Under the pieces are notes generated by a model. It had not been told where the DNA came from. It was given only the letters and a program-made list of their open reading frames with translations, and made no database searches. This document shows, piece by piece, positions 1 to 6,073 of a DNA stretch of 7,340 bases (positions are counted from its first letter, which is position 1; every line of letters starts with the position of its first letter). Source of the DNA: Clostridia bacterium. GTDB taxonomy: Bacteria > Bacillota > Clostridia > Oscillospirales > Acutalibacteraceae. Location: positions 1 to 7,340 of the forward strand of contig CAAFMR010000289.1 in assembly GCA_900764115.1 (NCBI GenBank), in the 5' to 3' direction. Position numbers and translations under genes: made by a program.

Positions 1-31
1 CGGATAACAAGAACAAATCATAAAACAAGGC

Positions 32-66
32 CCCACGGTGAAGTATGAACCTCACCGTGGGTTCAA
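32..66 (+). mobile_element. Possible right end of an IS200/IS605-type (TnpB) element: stem-loop plus TTCAA
   Basis: A perfect 10-bp inverted repeat (CCCACGGTGA at 32-41, TCACCGTGGG at 52-61) with a 10-nt loop is followed directly by TTCAA at 62-66. It stands exactly where the glyA reading frame loses its homology. IS200/IS605-family elements end in subterminal hairpins, not long inverted repeats, and their right end is cut after a short TCAA/TTCAA-like sequence. The element body would lie to the left, outside the window, and no transposase or tnpB is visible. Alternative: on the minus strand the same hairpin is followed by GCCTTGTTTTATG, so it could be an intrinsic terminator ending a remnant gene. 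The hairpin is certain; its identity as an IS end is inference. Confidence 0.4.
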
Positions 67-151
67 TATTATGGCGCTGCCGCTGCAGCTCATCCTGGCA
101 GGCAGCACCCACCTGCGGGTCATAATTCTGGAGTTCCTCAAAGAAATTCAT
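62..151 (-). pseudogene. glyA: Serine hydroxymethyltransferase, N-terminal fragment only (interrupted)
   Basis: Serine hydroxymethyltransferase is the PLP enzyme that interconverts serine and glycine and supplies 5,10-methylene-THF. The start is clear: ATG at 151-149 with AAGGAGG at 161-167, spaced 9 nt, 23 bp after the rluA stop. This frame is too short and too close to the edge to stand out by length. The first 30 residues (MNFFEELQNYDPQVGAACQD, then ELQRQRHNIE) match the usual SHMT N-terminus, in which 'DP.v..a...E..RQ..nIE' precedes the conserved LIASEN motif. After the Glu codon at 64-62 the sequence becomes PTVRFILHRG..., which is unrelated to SHMT and is encoded by a 10-bp stem-loop. 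The frame stays open to base 2 with no stop. The PLP lysine and the rest of the enzyme (about 380 residues) are absent here. They may continue beyond an insertion outside the window, or the fragment may be a remnant. Assignment rests on recognising a short N-terminus. Confidence 0.65.
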
Positions 152-160
152 CGGTTCGTT

Positions 161-167
161 CCTCCTT
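161..167 (-). promoter_or_regulatory. Ribosome binding site of the glyA fragment
   Basis: AAGGAGG on the minus strand lies 9 nt before ATG 151-149, inside the short gap after rluA. It is the strongest evidence that the 30-codon frame is a real gene start and not chance. Confidence 0.8.
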
Positions 168-174
168 GTTTCAA

Positions 175-897
175 TTACCTATCAGTATAGCAGAGATCCG
201 CGCCATCGTCAACCGAAAAGGCGGAGAAAACCGTCTTTGCCCATTCCGGCGGCATCCGGCACCAGGGGGCCGCCTTATCATCCGGCAGACAGACGGCGGC
301 AACCGACTCTCCGGTGATGGGATGGGGAAAGGTCAGCCGGCAGCTATACAGCGCCAGCGGGCAGCCCCGTACCCCGCCGTAGCGGGTATCCCCCAGCAGC
401 GGCATCCGCCGGGAGGCAAACTGCACGCGAATCTGGTGGGTGCGCCCGGTGTGCAGCCGCACCCGTACCAGGCTGACCGTGCCGCTTTCGTCCTCAAAGC
501 TGCCCGCAACCGCATAGGACAGCGCCGCACGGCGCACACCCCGGCGCTCCCGGGCGACCACATAGGATTTATTGCGGCGTACATCGTGGTAAAGCAGATC
601 CTGCAGCTCGCCCCGGGGTGGCTGGGGACAGCCGGACAGGAGCGCTATGTATTCTTTGCGGAACACCTCGTGCTGCCCGACGATGGCGGACAGACCGGCG
701 GCAGCCCGCTTGGTGCGGGCATAGACCATTACGCCGCCGGTGTCCTTATCCAGCCGATGCACCGGCAGCACCGGCAGACCCTGCTCCGCCAACCGCCGGA
801 GCAGGCTGTCGCCCCCGGCGGCATCCGCCTGGGCGGGCAGACCGACGGGCTTTTCCACCACCAGCAGCTCCTCATCCTGATACAGTATCCGAATCAT
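175..897 (-). CDS. RluA-family 23S rRNA/tRNA pseudouridine synthase
   Basis: This 240-residue protein isomerises uridine to pseudouridine in structured RNA. The catalytic motif HRLDKDTGG is at 47-55 with nucleophile Asp50. The second family motif GRTHQIRVQFA is at 151-161, followed by LGDTRYGG at 168-175. The N-terminus (ILYQDEELLVVEKPVGLPAQ) is the usual first strand of the catalytic domain. There is no N-terminal S4 domain, so this is the short class (RluA/TruC-like) rather than RluC/RluD-like. The target uridine cannot be read from sequence. ATG at 897-895 has GGAGG at 906-910, 8 nt upstream. The gene lies 60 bp after the M18 aminopeptidase, separated by a GC-rich hairpin, and ends 23 bp before the glyA start, so glyA probably shares its transcript. 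Family call is firm; paralogue identity is open. Confidence 0.93.
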   Translation of the reverse strand: MIRILYQDEELLVVEKPVGLPAQADAAGGDSLLRRLAEQGLPVLPVHRLDKDTGGVMVYARTKRAAAGLSAIVGQHEVFRKEYIALLSGCPQPPRGELQDLLYHDVRRNKSYVVARERRGVRRAALSYAVAGSFEDESGTVSLVRVRLHTGRTHQIRVQFASRRMPLLGDTRYGGVRGCPLALYSCRLTFPHPITGESVAAVCLPDDKAAPWCRMPPEWAKTVFSAFSVDDGADLCYTDR

Positions 898-910
898 AGA
901 CCGCGCCTCC

Positions 911-949
911 GCAGAAAAGACCCCGGCAGGGAATCACCGCTGCCGGGGT
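911..949 (-). terminator. GC-rich hairpin with short U-tract between M18 aminopeptidase and rluA-type gene
   Basis: A 10-bp perfect stem (arms 920-929 and 940-949, ACCCCGGCAG/CTGCCGGGGT) has a 10-nt loop and is followed on the minus strand by CTTTTCTG. It begins 9 nt past the M18 stop codon, as expected for an intrinsic terminator. The U-tract has only four consecutive T, and the rluA-type RBS (906-910) begins one base after the region, so partial read-through into the downstream genes is likely. No separate promoter for the downstream gene fits in this gap. Confidence 0.6.
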
Positions 950-957
950 GCTGAATT

Positions 958-2364
958 TTACCGCAGCATCGTGGCGAGGAACGCCCGGTGGGCCGCGTAC
1001 ACATCAATTTTGGAAACCACCTCAAAGGGCGCGTGCATGCTCAGCACCGGCACCCCCAGATCCACGGTGTTCACATCCAGATTGGCAATATACATAGCCA
1101 CCGTGCCGCCGCCACCGGCGTCCACCTTGCCCATCTCGCCGATCTGCCACGGCACCTGCGCCGCATCCAGAATGGAGCGGATCTGCCCCAGATATTCCGC
1201 CGAGGCGTCGTTGGTGCCGCTCTTGCCCCGGGCGCCGGTGTATTTGGTGATACACACACCATAGTTGAGCTTGGCGGCATTGGAGCGCACCAGCACATCC
1301 GGATAGATGGGGTCAAAGGCGGCGTTCACATCCGCCGACAGGCAGATGGAGCGGCTCAGCACATGATGCCCCTTGGCGCCGAAGGCAGCCGCCAGATCGT
1401 CGATGAAATACCGCAGAAACGCCGCCTGCATACCGGTGTTGCCTACCGAGCCGATCTCCTCTTTATCCGCCAGGATGGTGACAGCGGTATAGCCCGGGGT
1501 GCCACAAGCCAGCAGAGAGGTCACCGCCGGATAGGCGCACACTCGGTCGTCGTGACCGTAGGCGCCGATCATACTCCGATCCAGCCCCAGATCCCGCGCC
1601 TTGAAAGCCGGAACGATCTCCAACTCCGCCGACAGAAAATCCGTTTCCGTAATGGCGTATTTCTCCGACAGGATACGGAGAATGTTCAGCTTAACCAGCT
1701 CGCTGCCCTTATCCCCCCGGAACGGACGGGAGCCGATGAGCAAATTCAGATCCTCGCCTTTTACCACCTCGGTGGCGGGACGTTTCATCTGTTCGCCACC
1801 CAAATGGGGCAGCAGATCGGTGACGCAGAATACCGGGTCGCTGTCGTCCTCGCCGATATTCACCGTGATAGCAGTGCCGTCCCGGCGCACCACCACGCCG
1901 TGGAGCGCCATGGGAATGGCAGTCCACTGGTATTTCTTGATACCGCCGTAGTAGTGGGTATCAAAATATGCCAGCTCGGAATCCTCATACAGCGGATTGG
2001 GCTTCAGATCCAGCCGGGGAGAGTCGATGTGGGCGGCGGCGATGGTCACACCATCGGTGATGGGGCGGGTGCCGATAACCGCCAGCAGCAGCGCCTTGCC
2101 CCGATTGTTGTAATACACCTTGTCGCCGGGAGCCAGCGCCACCCCCGGCTCGAAGGGGACGAACCCGTGCTTTTCCGCCATAACGATGGCGGCGGCGGTT
2201 GCCTCCCGCTCGGTTTTGGCTTCATCCAGAAAACGTTTATAATCCTCACAATAGGCATCGGCGGCGGTCAGCTCGTCGTCCGTCAGGGTGACGGCAGCAT
2301 TCTCCGGCTTGTAGCAAAGCTGCTCCCGCAGCGCATCAGCGGCGGATTTTTTGTTTTCTTCCAT
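958..2364 (-). CDS. M18 family metallo-aminopeptidase (aspartyl aminopeptidase-like)
   Basis: A cytoplasmic di-zinc exopeptidase of 468 residues, normal length for the family. M18 enzymes remove N-terminal residues, often acidic ones, from peptides; the exact specificity cannot be read here. Motifs visible in order: AAHIDSPRLDLKP (110-122, zinc ligand His112), AYGHDDR (268-274, the bridging Asp region), DKEEIGSVG (300-308, catalytic Glu302 and zinc ligand Glu303), SADVNAAFDP (343-352, Asp345) and LSMHAPFE (441-448, His444). All expected metal ligands are present, so it should be active. There is no signal peptide. ATG 2364-2362 has AAGGA at 2375-2379, about 10 nt upstream. It starts 23 bp after the lytic transglycosylase and appears to be the last gene before a terminator-like hairpin. 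Its likely role is peptide recycling. Confidence 0.95.
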   Translation of the reverse strand: MEENKKSAADALREQLCYKPENAAVTLTDDELTAADAYCEDYKRFLDEAKTEREATAAAIVMAEKHGFVPFEPGVALAPGDKVYYNNRGKALLLAVIGTRPITDGVTIAAAHIDSPRLDLKPNPLYEDSELAYFDTHYYGGIKKYQWTAIPMALHGVVVRRDGTAITVNIGEDDSDPVFCVTDLLPHLGGEQMKRPATEVVKGEDLNLLIGSRPFRGDKGSELVKLNILRILSEKYAITETDFLSAELEIVPAFKARDLGLDRSMIGAYGHDDRVCAYPAVTSLLACGTPGYTAVTILADKEEIGSVGNTGMQAAFLRYFIDDLAAAFGAKGHHVLSRSICLSADVNAAFDPIYPDVLVRSNAAKLNYGVCITKYTGARGKSGTNDASAEYLGQIRSILDAAQVPWQIGEMGKVDAGGGGTVAMYIANLDVNTVDLGVPVLSMHAPFEVVSKIDVYAAHRAFLATMLR

Positions 2365-2387
2365 ATACGATCGTTCCTTTCTGCCAT

Positions 2388-2984
2388 TTAGTCAATATGA
2401 TACAGCGTCCGGTAGCGCTTCTGCGCCTCCAGCACACGGTCAACATAGGTTTCTGTCTCCGGATACGGGATGCTGTCCAGCCGTTTGCCGTCTGCCGACA
2501 GAGCGGGGTCCCGCAGCCACGAGCTGACCCGCCCCTGTCCGGCATTATAGGCAGCCAGCACGGTTTCGGTGTATTCGAATTGTTCCCCCAAGAGGGACAG
2601 GACATACACGCCGTAGTGAATATTGATGGCGGGGTCGTATAAATCCTCGGGGGTGTATTTTCCGGTTTCGCCCGACCGACTCAGCGCCCAGCGAAAGGTG
2701 TCGTCGGTGAGCTGCATCAGCCCCTTGGCATCGGCGGGAGACAGCGCCTGCTCCTGAAAGCTGCTTTCTGTGTGAATGACAGCGAAAACCAGTGACGGCG
2801 GGAGATTGTATTCGGCGGCGGCGTCATTGACCAGCTGTGCGTGCTCCATGGGATACACCCGCGTCAAATAGTGGTGGTAGCCCCGGTTGAGCAGCAGCAC
2901 CGCCAGAACCAGCAGCACCGCGCTGCCGCCGATCCGCAGCAGCGTACGCTTAGCGCTGCGCCGGGGAGCGTTTGTGTTTGTCAC
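2388..2984 (-). CDS. Membrane-anchored SLT-type lytic transglycosylase
   Basis: This protein cleaves the MurNAc-GlcNAc bond of peptidoglycan, forming 1,6-anhydro-MurNAc (Slt70 C-terminal domain, GH23 type). With the start chosen here it has 198 residues: a short basic N-terminus (PRRSAKR, 7-13), one membrane segment (about 16-33, GGSAVLLVLAVLLL), then the catalytic domain outside the membrane. Motifs: HTESSF (71-76, catalytic Glu73), GLMQLTDDTF (88-97), AAYNAGQGRV (144-153) and PYPETETYVDRV (174-185). No lipobox cysteine is seen. Two GTG starts are possible. GTG 2996-2994 gives 202 residues but lacks a spaced RBS. GTG 2984-2982 forms a GTGA overlap with the stop of the upstream fusion gene and has a purine-rich AAGGGGG at 2996-3002 about 11 nt upstream, so it is preferred. 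Translation is probably coupled to the preceding gene. Confidence 0.92.
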   Translation of the reverse strand: MTNTNAPRRSAKRTLLRIGGSAVLLVLAVLLLNRGYHHYLTRVYPMEHAQLVNDAAAEYNLPPSLVFAVIHTESSFQEQALSPADAKGLMQLTDDTFRWALSRSGETGKYTPEDLYDPAINIHYGVYVLSLLGEQFEYTETVLAAYNAGQGRVSSWLRDPALSADGKRLDSIPYPETETYVDRVLEAQKRYRTLYHID

Positions 2985-4591
2985 GAGGGCAGCCACCCCC
3001 TTGCCAGCCGGGCGGCGCTGTCCCGCAGCGTCTCTTCGCTGCCGGCGTTATCCAGCACCTGCACCCCCGGTCGGGTATAAAACCCGTCCGGCGGCTGCGC
3101 CGCCATACGCCGCTGCGCCTGCTCCGGGCTCAGCCCGTCCCGCGCCCGGATGCGGGCGAGCCGCTGTTCCACCGGAGCGAGGACGGCGACAACCGTATCG
3201 CACAGAGCGTCCGCGCCCGCCTCAAACAGGGTGGGAGCATCCAGCACCGCCGTGCCGTATCCCGCATCGGCGGCATCCTCCAGCCGCTGGCGGATGAGAG
3301 CCAGGATGGCGGGATGGGTGATGGCATTCAGGCGGGCAGTGGCGTCCGGATCGGCAAAAGCCCGCTGCGCCAGCAGCGCCCGATCCAAAGAACCGTCCGC
3401 ACGGCGAATGTCGCCGCCAAACGTCTCCGTCAGCGCCGACAGACAAGGGCTGTCCGGCTGCGTAACCTGTCGGGCAAGAGCGTCACAGTCGATGACCGGC
3501 AGACCCATCTGCCGCCAAACCGCCGCCACAGTGGATTTCCCGGCGCCGGTAGGGCCGGTCAGCCCAATCACCCGGATGGTATTGACAATATCAAAGGCGG
3601 CGGCACGGATCATACGGTTATACACCGCCAACCCGACACCCTTAGGCTGAGGGCAGGCAGCCAGCACCGTCTGGGCGCCCATTTCATCCAGCCGCCGCAG
3701 AGCGTCAAACACCTGCTGCGCCTGCTCCAGCGGAGCATCCCGGTGCCCGTAGGCTACCGTCGGCACGGTGAGATACGGCACATCCTCATCAAAGCAGAGC
3801 GCCGCCACACCGGGGGCTTTATGCGCCTCCACATAGGCGCGATAGGCGGCAGGGGTGCCTTTCACAAGCCGCACCCGCGCCTTGGGCGCATAGTGCTTGT
3901 ATTTCATACCGGGGGAAGCCGCCACCGCCCCCGCTTTCAGCGCGTGGGTCACAGCGGGGTCAATCCGGATCTCCCCCACCACCGCCTCCAGCATCTCCGG
4001 GGTGATCCCGCCGGGACGCAGCAGCCGGGGCGGTTCCGAACACAGATCCACCACGGTGGATTCCACCCCCACGGCGCAGCTGCCGCCATCCAGCACAGCG
4101 GCAATGCGCCCCTGCATATCCTCCATCACCCGGGCGGCGTTGGTGGGACTGGGGGCGCCGGAGCGGTTGGCGGAGGGAGCCGCCAGCGGGCACCCGGCGT
4201 GAAGAATCACCGCCTGCGCCACCGGATCGGCGGGGAACCGCACCGCCACGGTGGTCAATCCTCCCCGCACCTCCGCCGGAATACAGGGGGCGGCGGGCAG
4301 AATAATGGTCAGCGGTCCCGGCCAATACGCCTCCGCCAAACGACGGGCATTGTCGGGAATCGTCTGCACCAGCGGCGCCCAATCCTGCATATCCGCAATA
4401 TGCACAATCAGCGGATTATCCACAGGGCGCCCCTTGGCAGCGAAAATGGAGGCAACGGCAGCCGAATCCAGCGCATTGGCGGCAAGCCCATAAACCGTTT
4501 CGGTGGGGATGGCAACCAGCGCCCCCTCCCGCAGCAGGCGGGCGGCTTCTTCAATGCCCTCCGGCGTGGGAAGCAACAAACGGGTGTTCAT
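2981..4591 (-). CDS. sua5-coaE: Fused threonylcarbamoyl-AMP synthase (Sua5/YrdC) and dephospho-CoA kinase (CoaE)
   Basis: A 536-residue protein joins two enzymes. The N-terminal half makes threonylcarbamoyl-AMP from Thr, bicarbonate and ATP for tRNA t6A37. The YrdC domain (about 8-190) shows IPTETVYGLAANA (28-40), KGRPVDNPL (53-61), PGPLT (91-95) and APSANRSG (138-145). The SPGMKYKHYAPKA linker (226-238) and a Sua5 domain ending in GVGLAVYNRMIRAA (318-331) follow. From about 340 a complete CoaE, which phosphorylates dephospho-CoA to CoA, begins with Walker A GPTGAGKST (346-354). It continues with VIDCDALARQV (366-376), ADGSLDR (398-404), ITHPAI (424-429), DAPTLFEAG (451-459), RIRARDGLSPEQAQRRMAAQ (480-499) and LDNAGS (513-518). 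The reading frame is continuous through the joint. A more distal TTG start (4615) overlaps the prfA stop, but ATG 4591 has GAGG at 4602-4605 and matches the usual Sua5 N-terminus. Both domains keep their key residues. It sits 20 bp after prfA. Confidence 0.93.
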   Translation of the reverse strand: MNTRLLLPTPEGIEEAARLLREGALVAIPTETVYGLAANALDSAAVASIFAAKGRPVDNPLIVHIADMQDWAPLVQTIPDNARRLAEAYWPGPLTIILPAAPCIPAEVRGGLTTVAVRFPADPVAQAVILHAGCPLAAPSANRSGAPSPTNAARVMEDMQGRIAAVLDGGSCAVGVESTVVDLCSEPPRLLRPGGITPEMLEAVVGEIRIDPAVTHALKAGAVAASPGMKYKHYAPKARVRLVKGTPAAYRAYVEAHKAPGVAALCFDEDVPYLTVPTVAYGHRDAPLEQAQQVFDALRRLDEMGAQTVLAACPQPKGVGLAVYNRMIRAAAFDIVNTIRVIGLTGPTGAGKSTVAAVWRQMGLPVIDCDALARQVTQPDSPCLSALTETFGGDIRRADGSLDRALLAQRAFADPDATARLNAITHPAILALIRQRLEDAADAGYGTAVLDAPTLFEAGADALCDTVVAVLAPVEQRLARIRARDGLSPEQAQRRMAAQPPDGFYTRPGVQVLDNAGSEETLRDSAARLARGWLPS

Positions 4592-4611
4592 AGTAGCAAA
4601 ACCTCGGTGTA

Positions 4612-5697
4612 TCAATTTCGGGAGCCATCCTCCGCCTGACGGAGCTTTTCTGCCCGGTCAGCGGTGATGAGAGCGTCGATCAGCTCGTCCAAATCGCCAT
4701 TCATAATGGCGTCAATTTTATAAAGCGTCAGCCCGATGCGGTGGTCGGTGACCCGCCCCTGGGGAAAATTGTAGGTGCGGATGCGCTCGCTGCGGTCGCC
4801 GGTGCCTACCTGCGCTTTCCGGTCGGCAGCGATGGCGGAGCGCTGCGCCTGCTGCTTTTGCTCCAGCAGGCGGGAACGCAGCACCCGCATTGCCTTATCC
4901 TTATTTTTGTATTGGCTGCGCTCATCCTGACATTCCACCACCGTGCCGGTGGGCAGATGAGTGATGCGGATGGCGGATTCCGTCTTATTGATATGCTGAC
5001 CGCCGGCTCCGCTGGAGCGGTAGGTGTCGATCTGCAAATCGCCGGGGTCAATCTCCAGCTCCACTTCCTCCGCCTCGGGCAGCACGGCTACCGTGGCGGT
5101 GGAGGTATGGATGCGCCCGCCGGTCTCGGTTTCCGGCACCCGCTGCACCCGGTGGACGCCGCTTTCAAACTTGAAACGGCTGTAAGCGCCGTCGCCGGTG
5201 ATGAGAAAGCTCACCTCCCGGTAGCCCCCCAATTCGGTGGCGGAAGCGCCCACCATCTCAACGGTAAATCCCCGGCGGGCGGCATACATCGTATACATCC
5301 GATACAGGGCGGCGGCAAACAGCGCCGACTCCTCTCCCCCGGCGCCTGCCCGGATCTCCACGATCACGCTGCGGTCGTCGTTGGGGTCCCGGGGGAGCAG
5401 CAGCAGCCGGATCTCCTCCTCCAGCCGGGCAAGGGTATCCCGCTGGGCGGCGTATTCCTGCGCCGCCAGCTGGTGCAATTCCTTATCGCCGCCGCTTTCC
5501 TGCATCATCTCCTCCGCCTCTGCCAGGGCAGTCTCGGCGGCAGCATAGGCGGCGGTGGCGTCTGCCAGCGGCTGTAACGCCGCCCGCTCCTTCATCAGCC
5601 GGGTGTATTCCGCCGTGTCGGCAGCGGTGGCGGGGTCATACAGCCGATGGGTGATCTCCTCATAGCGGTTGGCAATATCGGTCAGTTTAGCATTCAT
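4612..5697 (-). CDS. prfA: Peptide chain release factor 1
   Basis: Class I release factor that reads UAA and UAG in the ribosomal A site and triggers peptidyl-tRNA hydrolysis. Its length of 361 residues is typical. The N-terminal coiled region (about 1-105) is followed by [13 protein letters not shown] (116-128). The codon-recognition PxT tripeptide is PET (188-190, in [14 protein letters not shown]), which separates RF1 from RF2 (SPF). The catalytic GGQ is at 232-234 ([17 protein letters not shown]). The C-terminus carries the conserved [19 protein letters not shown] stretch. ATG 5697-5695 has AGGA at 5704-5707, 6 nt upstream. It lies 67 bp after the DUF951 gene and 20 bp before the sua5-coaE fusion. 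The prfA-sua5 neighbourhood is common in Firmicutes, but prmC, which methylates the GGQ glutamine and often sits next to prfA, is absent here. Confidence 0.98.
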   Translation of the reverse strand: MNAKLTDIANRYEEITHRLYDPATAADTAEYTRLMKERAALQPLADATAAYAAAETALAEAEEMMQESGGDKELHQLAAQEYAAQRDTLARLEEEIRLLLLPRDPNDDRSVIVEIRAGAGGEESALFAAALYRMYTMYAARRGFTVEMVGASATELGGYREVSFLITGDGAYSRFKFESGVHRVQRVPETETGGRIHTSTATVAVLPEAEEVELEIDPGDLQIDTYRSSGAGGQHINKTESAIRITHLPTGTVVECQDERSQYKNKDKAMRVLRSRLLEQKQQAQRSAIAADRKAQVGTGDRSERIRTYNFPQGRVTDHRIGLTLYKIDAIMNGDLDELIDALITADRAEKLRQAEDGSRN

Positions 5698-5764
5698 AGC
5701 GTTTCCTGCTTTCTGCGGAATTAATCCTAATAGCCGGCGCGTAGCCGACGAAAAGCAGGCCAGG

Positions 5765-5956
5765 CTAATCCTCGGGGGCTTTGCGTTCCACCCGGCGGAT
5801 GTTTTTTTCCGCCTTCAGGCGGGGCAGCATCATTTCGTGACCGCAGCCCAGGCACCGCAGCCGAAAATCCATCCCGATGCGCAGCACCTCAAATTCCCGG
5901 CTGCCGCAGGGGTGGTTTTTCTTCATTTCCAGCGTATCGCCCAAGCGAATATCCAT
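5765..5956 (-). CDS. DUF951 family small zinc-ribbon-like protein
   Basis: A 63-residue basic protein matching DUF951 (the YyzM-like family of Firmicutes), whose function is unknown. The recognisable core is [19 protein letters not shown] (1-19), then [20 protein letters not shown] (21-40) and MLPRLKAEK (43-51). Cys17 in HPCG and the CLGC pair Cys35/Cys38 suggest a small metal site. The fold begins with a beta-rich segment, and the lysine/arginine-rich tail suggests nucleic-acid or ribosome contact, which is inference. The start is well supported: ATG 5956-5954 with GGGAGGG at 5963-5969, spaced about 6 nt, and a near-consensus promoter ending about 38 bp upstream. It is the first gene of the prfA operon. 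Family call is firm; function is not known. Confidence 0.92.
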   Translation of the reverse strand: MDIRLGDTLEMKKNHPCGSREFEVLRIGMDFRLRCLGCGHEMMLPRLKAEKNIRRVERKAPED

Positions 5957-5990
5957 ATGCAGCCCTCCCGACGGATATCATTTCTCACCG

Positions 5991-6004
5991 TGTAGTATAC
6001 TACA
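5991..6004. promoter_or_regulatory. 14-bp perfect palindrome overlapping the -10 box (candidate operator)
   Basis: TGTAGTATACTACA is identical to its reverse complement and contains the -10 hexamer TATACT completely. A dimeric repressor bound here would block RNA polymerase. Short symmetric sites of this form are used by GntR-, MarR- and PadR-type regulators, but no regulator gene is in the window and the cognate factor is unknown. Partial symmetry is expected from a TATA-like -10 box; the extension to 14 perfect bases is not. Confidence 0.45.
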
Positions 6005-6022
6005 TTTTCTCCCGCTGTGCAA
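5994..6022 (-). promoter_or_regulatory. Sigma-A-type promoter of the DUF951-prfA operon
   Basis: On the minus strand, -35 TTGCAC (6017-6022) and -10 TATACT (5994-5999) are separated by exactly 17 bp. The expected start of transcription is near 5987, leaving a leader of about 30 nt before the DUF951 start codon with its RBS inside. It is the only near-consensus promoter in the long operon that runs to base 958. Confidence 0.8.
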
Positions 6023-6073
6023 TATTTTCCTGCATTTTGGCGCAAATCCCGTTGCCGCCAAGGAGGAAAACCG

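Noticed and set aside
166..954. 262-codon plus-strand open frame opposite the pseudouridine synthase
   Set aside because: Shadow of the RluA-type gene, with no recognisable domain and no clear ribosome binding site.
988..2391. 467-codon plus-strand open frame opposite the M18 gene
   Set aside because: Shadow frame: His/Gly/Arg-rich low-information translation, with the M18 motifs all on the other strand.
2972..4639. 555-codon plus-strand open frame opposite the sua5-coaE fusion
   Set aside because: Antisense shadow from GC-rich codon use. Its translation is Arg/His/Gly/Pro-rich with no domain pattern, while the minus strand holds two complete enzyme domains.
4741..5577. 278-codon plus-strand open frame opposite prfA
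   Set aside because: Antisense to prfA, with repetitive Gly/Leu/His composition and no family resemblance.
5731..5750. TAGCCG direct repeat and small GC hairpin between the DUF951 gene and prfA
   Set aside because: The stem is about 6 bp with a wobble pair and is followed by mixed sequence, so it is neither a convincing terminator nor a known motif.
6037..6061. TTGGCG/CGCCAA stem just after the antiporter stop, considered as its terminator
   Set aside because: The stem is only 6 bp plus a bulged extension, and no U-tract follows on the minus strand. Termination after the antiporter is therefore not shown by sequence.
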